This document shows positions 21,460 through 21,471 of a stretch of 21,471 bases of DNA, piece after piece; position 1 is the stretch's first letter, and every line of letters starts with the position of its first letter. The notes beneath the pieces are model-generated. The model searched no databases, had not been told where the DNA came from, and saw only the letters and a program-made list of their open reading frames with translations. Source of the stretch: JBBDYH01 sp040901795 (GTDB taxonomy: Bacteria; Planctomycetota; Planctomycetia; Pirellulales; JALHPA01); NCBI GenBank assembly GCA_040901795.1, contig JBBDYH010000100.1:1-21471 (forward strand), read 5' to 3'. Made by a program: the position numbers and the translations under genes.

Positions 21460-21471
21460 GCCTTGGGAAAT

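Larger units (their letters stand above)
9720..21471. mobile_element. Integrative element inserted at tRNA-Leu, left part
   Basis: A tyrosine integrase and an excisionase-like gene directly follow the tRNA 3' end; farther right come plasmid-like small genes (zinc ribbon, DUF2958, CHC2 primase-like, toxin-antitoxin) and a metabolic cluster of different base composition. Palindromic repeats of the backbone are absent here. No repeat of the tRNA 3' end was found within the window, so the right border is unknown and could lie beyond 21471 or be decayed. Confidence 0.65.

Noticed and set aside
9720..21471. Second copy of the tRNA-Leu 3' end as right attachment site
   Set aside because: No stretch beyond the common T-loop GGTTCAAG was found by eye; a diverged short core could have been missed.

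Overview
The window looks like chromosome of a planctomycete, probably Pirellulales-like. The main reasons are a PEP-CTERM surface protein, a DUF6807 (PmoA-like) secreted protein, a membrane-exported tricorn-type protease, a two-domain thioredoxin protein with a signal peptide, many genes without a clear ribosome binding site, and abundant short palindromic repeats. This is inference from gene content; no marker gene for taxonomy is present.

Left part (1-9636) is ordinary backbone. It holds a partial hypothetical gene and argB (minus strand), a small membrane protein, a secreted hypothetical, the DUF6807 protein, a conserved small hypothetical followed by csrA, a double-thioredoxin protein, a small membrane protein (minus), a PEP-CTERM protein, a DUF2442 gene with an internally deleted DUF4160 partner, and a secreted kelch-type protein. 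The spaces between genes are full of hairpin-forming repeats of several families, usually set up as inverted or direct pairs.

At 9637-9719 lies tRNA-Leu(CAA). Directly behind its 3' end are a tyrosine integrase and an excisionase-like gene, both reading back toward the tRNA. This is the classic left end of an integrative element. From here to the right edge the palindromic repeats of the backbone disappear. I found no duplicate of the tRNA 3' end, so the right end is probably outside the window.

Inside the element there are two blocks. The first is a four-gene minus-strand cluster (11972-18226) of visibly lower GC: AraC-type regulator, tricorn-like protease, TIM-barrel epimerase/isomerase with a twin-arginine signal, and a PLP threonine/serine dehydratase. 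Together they suggest peptide or amino-acid breakdown as cargo. The second block (18366-21471) is a series of very small genes, most with their own promoter of a shared design and their own terminator: a possible nucleic-acid-binding protein, a coiled-coil protein, an antitoxin/PIN-toxin pair, a zinc-ribbon protein, a DUF2958 protein and a cut-short CHC2 primase-like protein. These are typical of plasmid or integrative-element maintenance regions.

The most unusual signals are non-coding: a compact chain of perfect hairpins with a potential pseudoknot and two competing partner strands ending in a terminator (19467-19657), and a GNRA-capped hairpin in the excisionase leader whose outer stem would cover the ribosome binding site (11262-11311).
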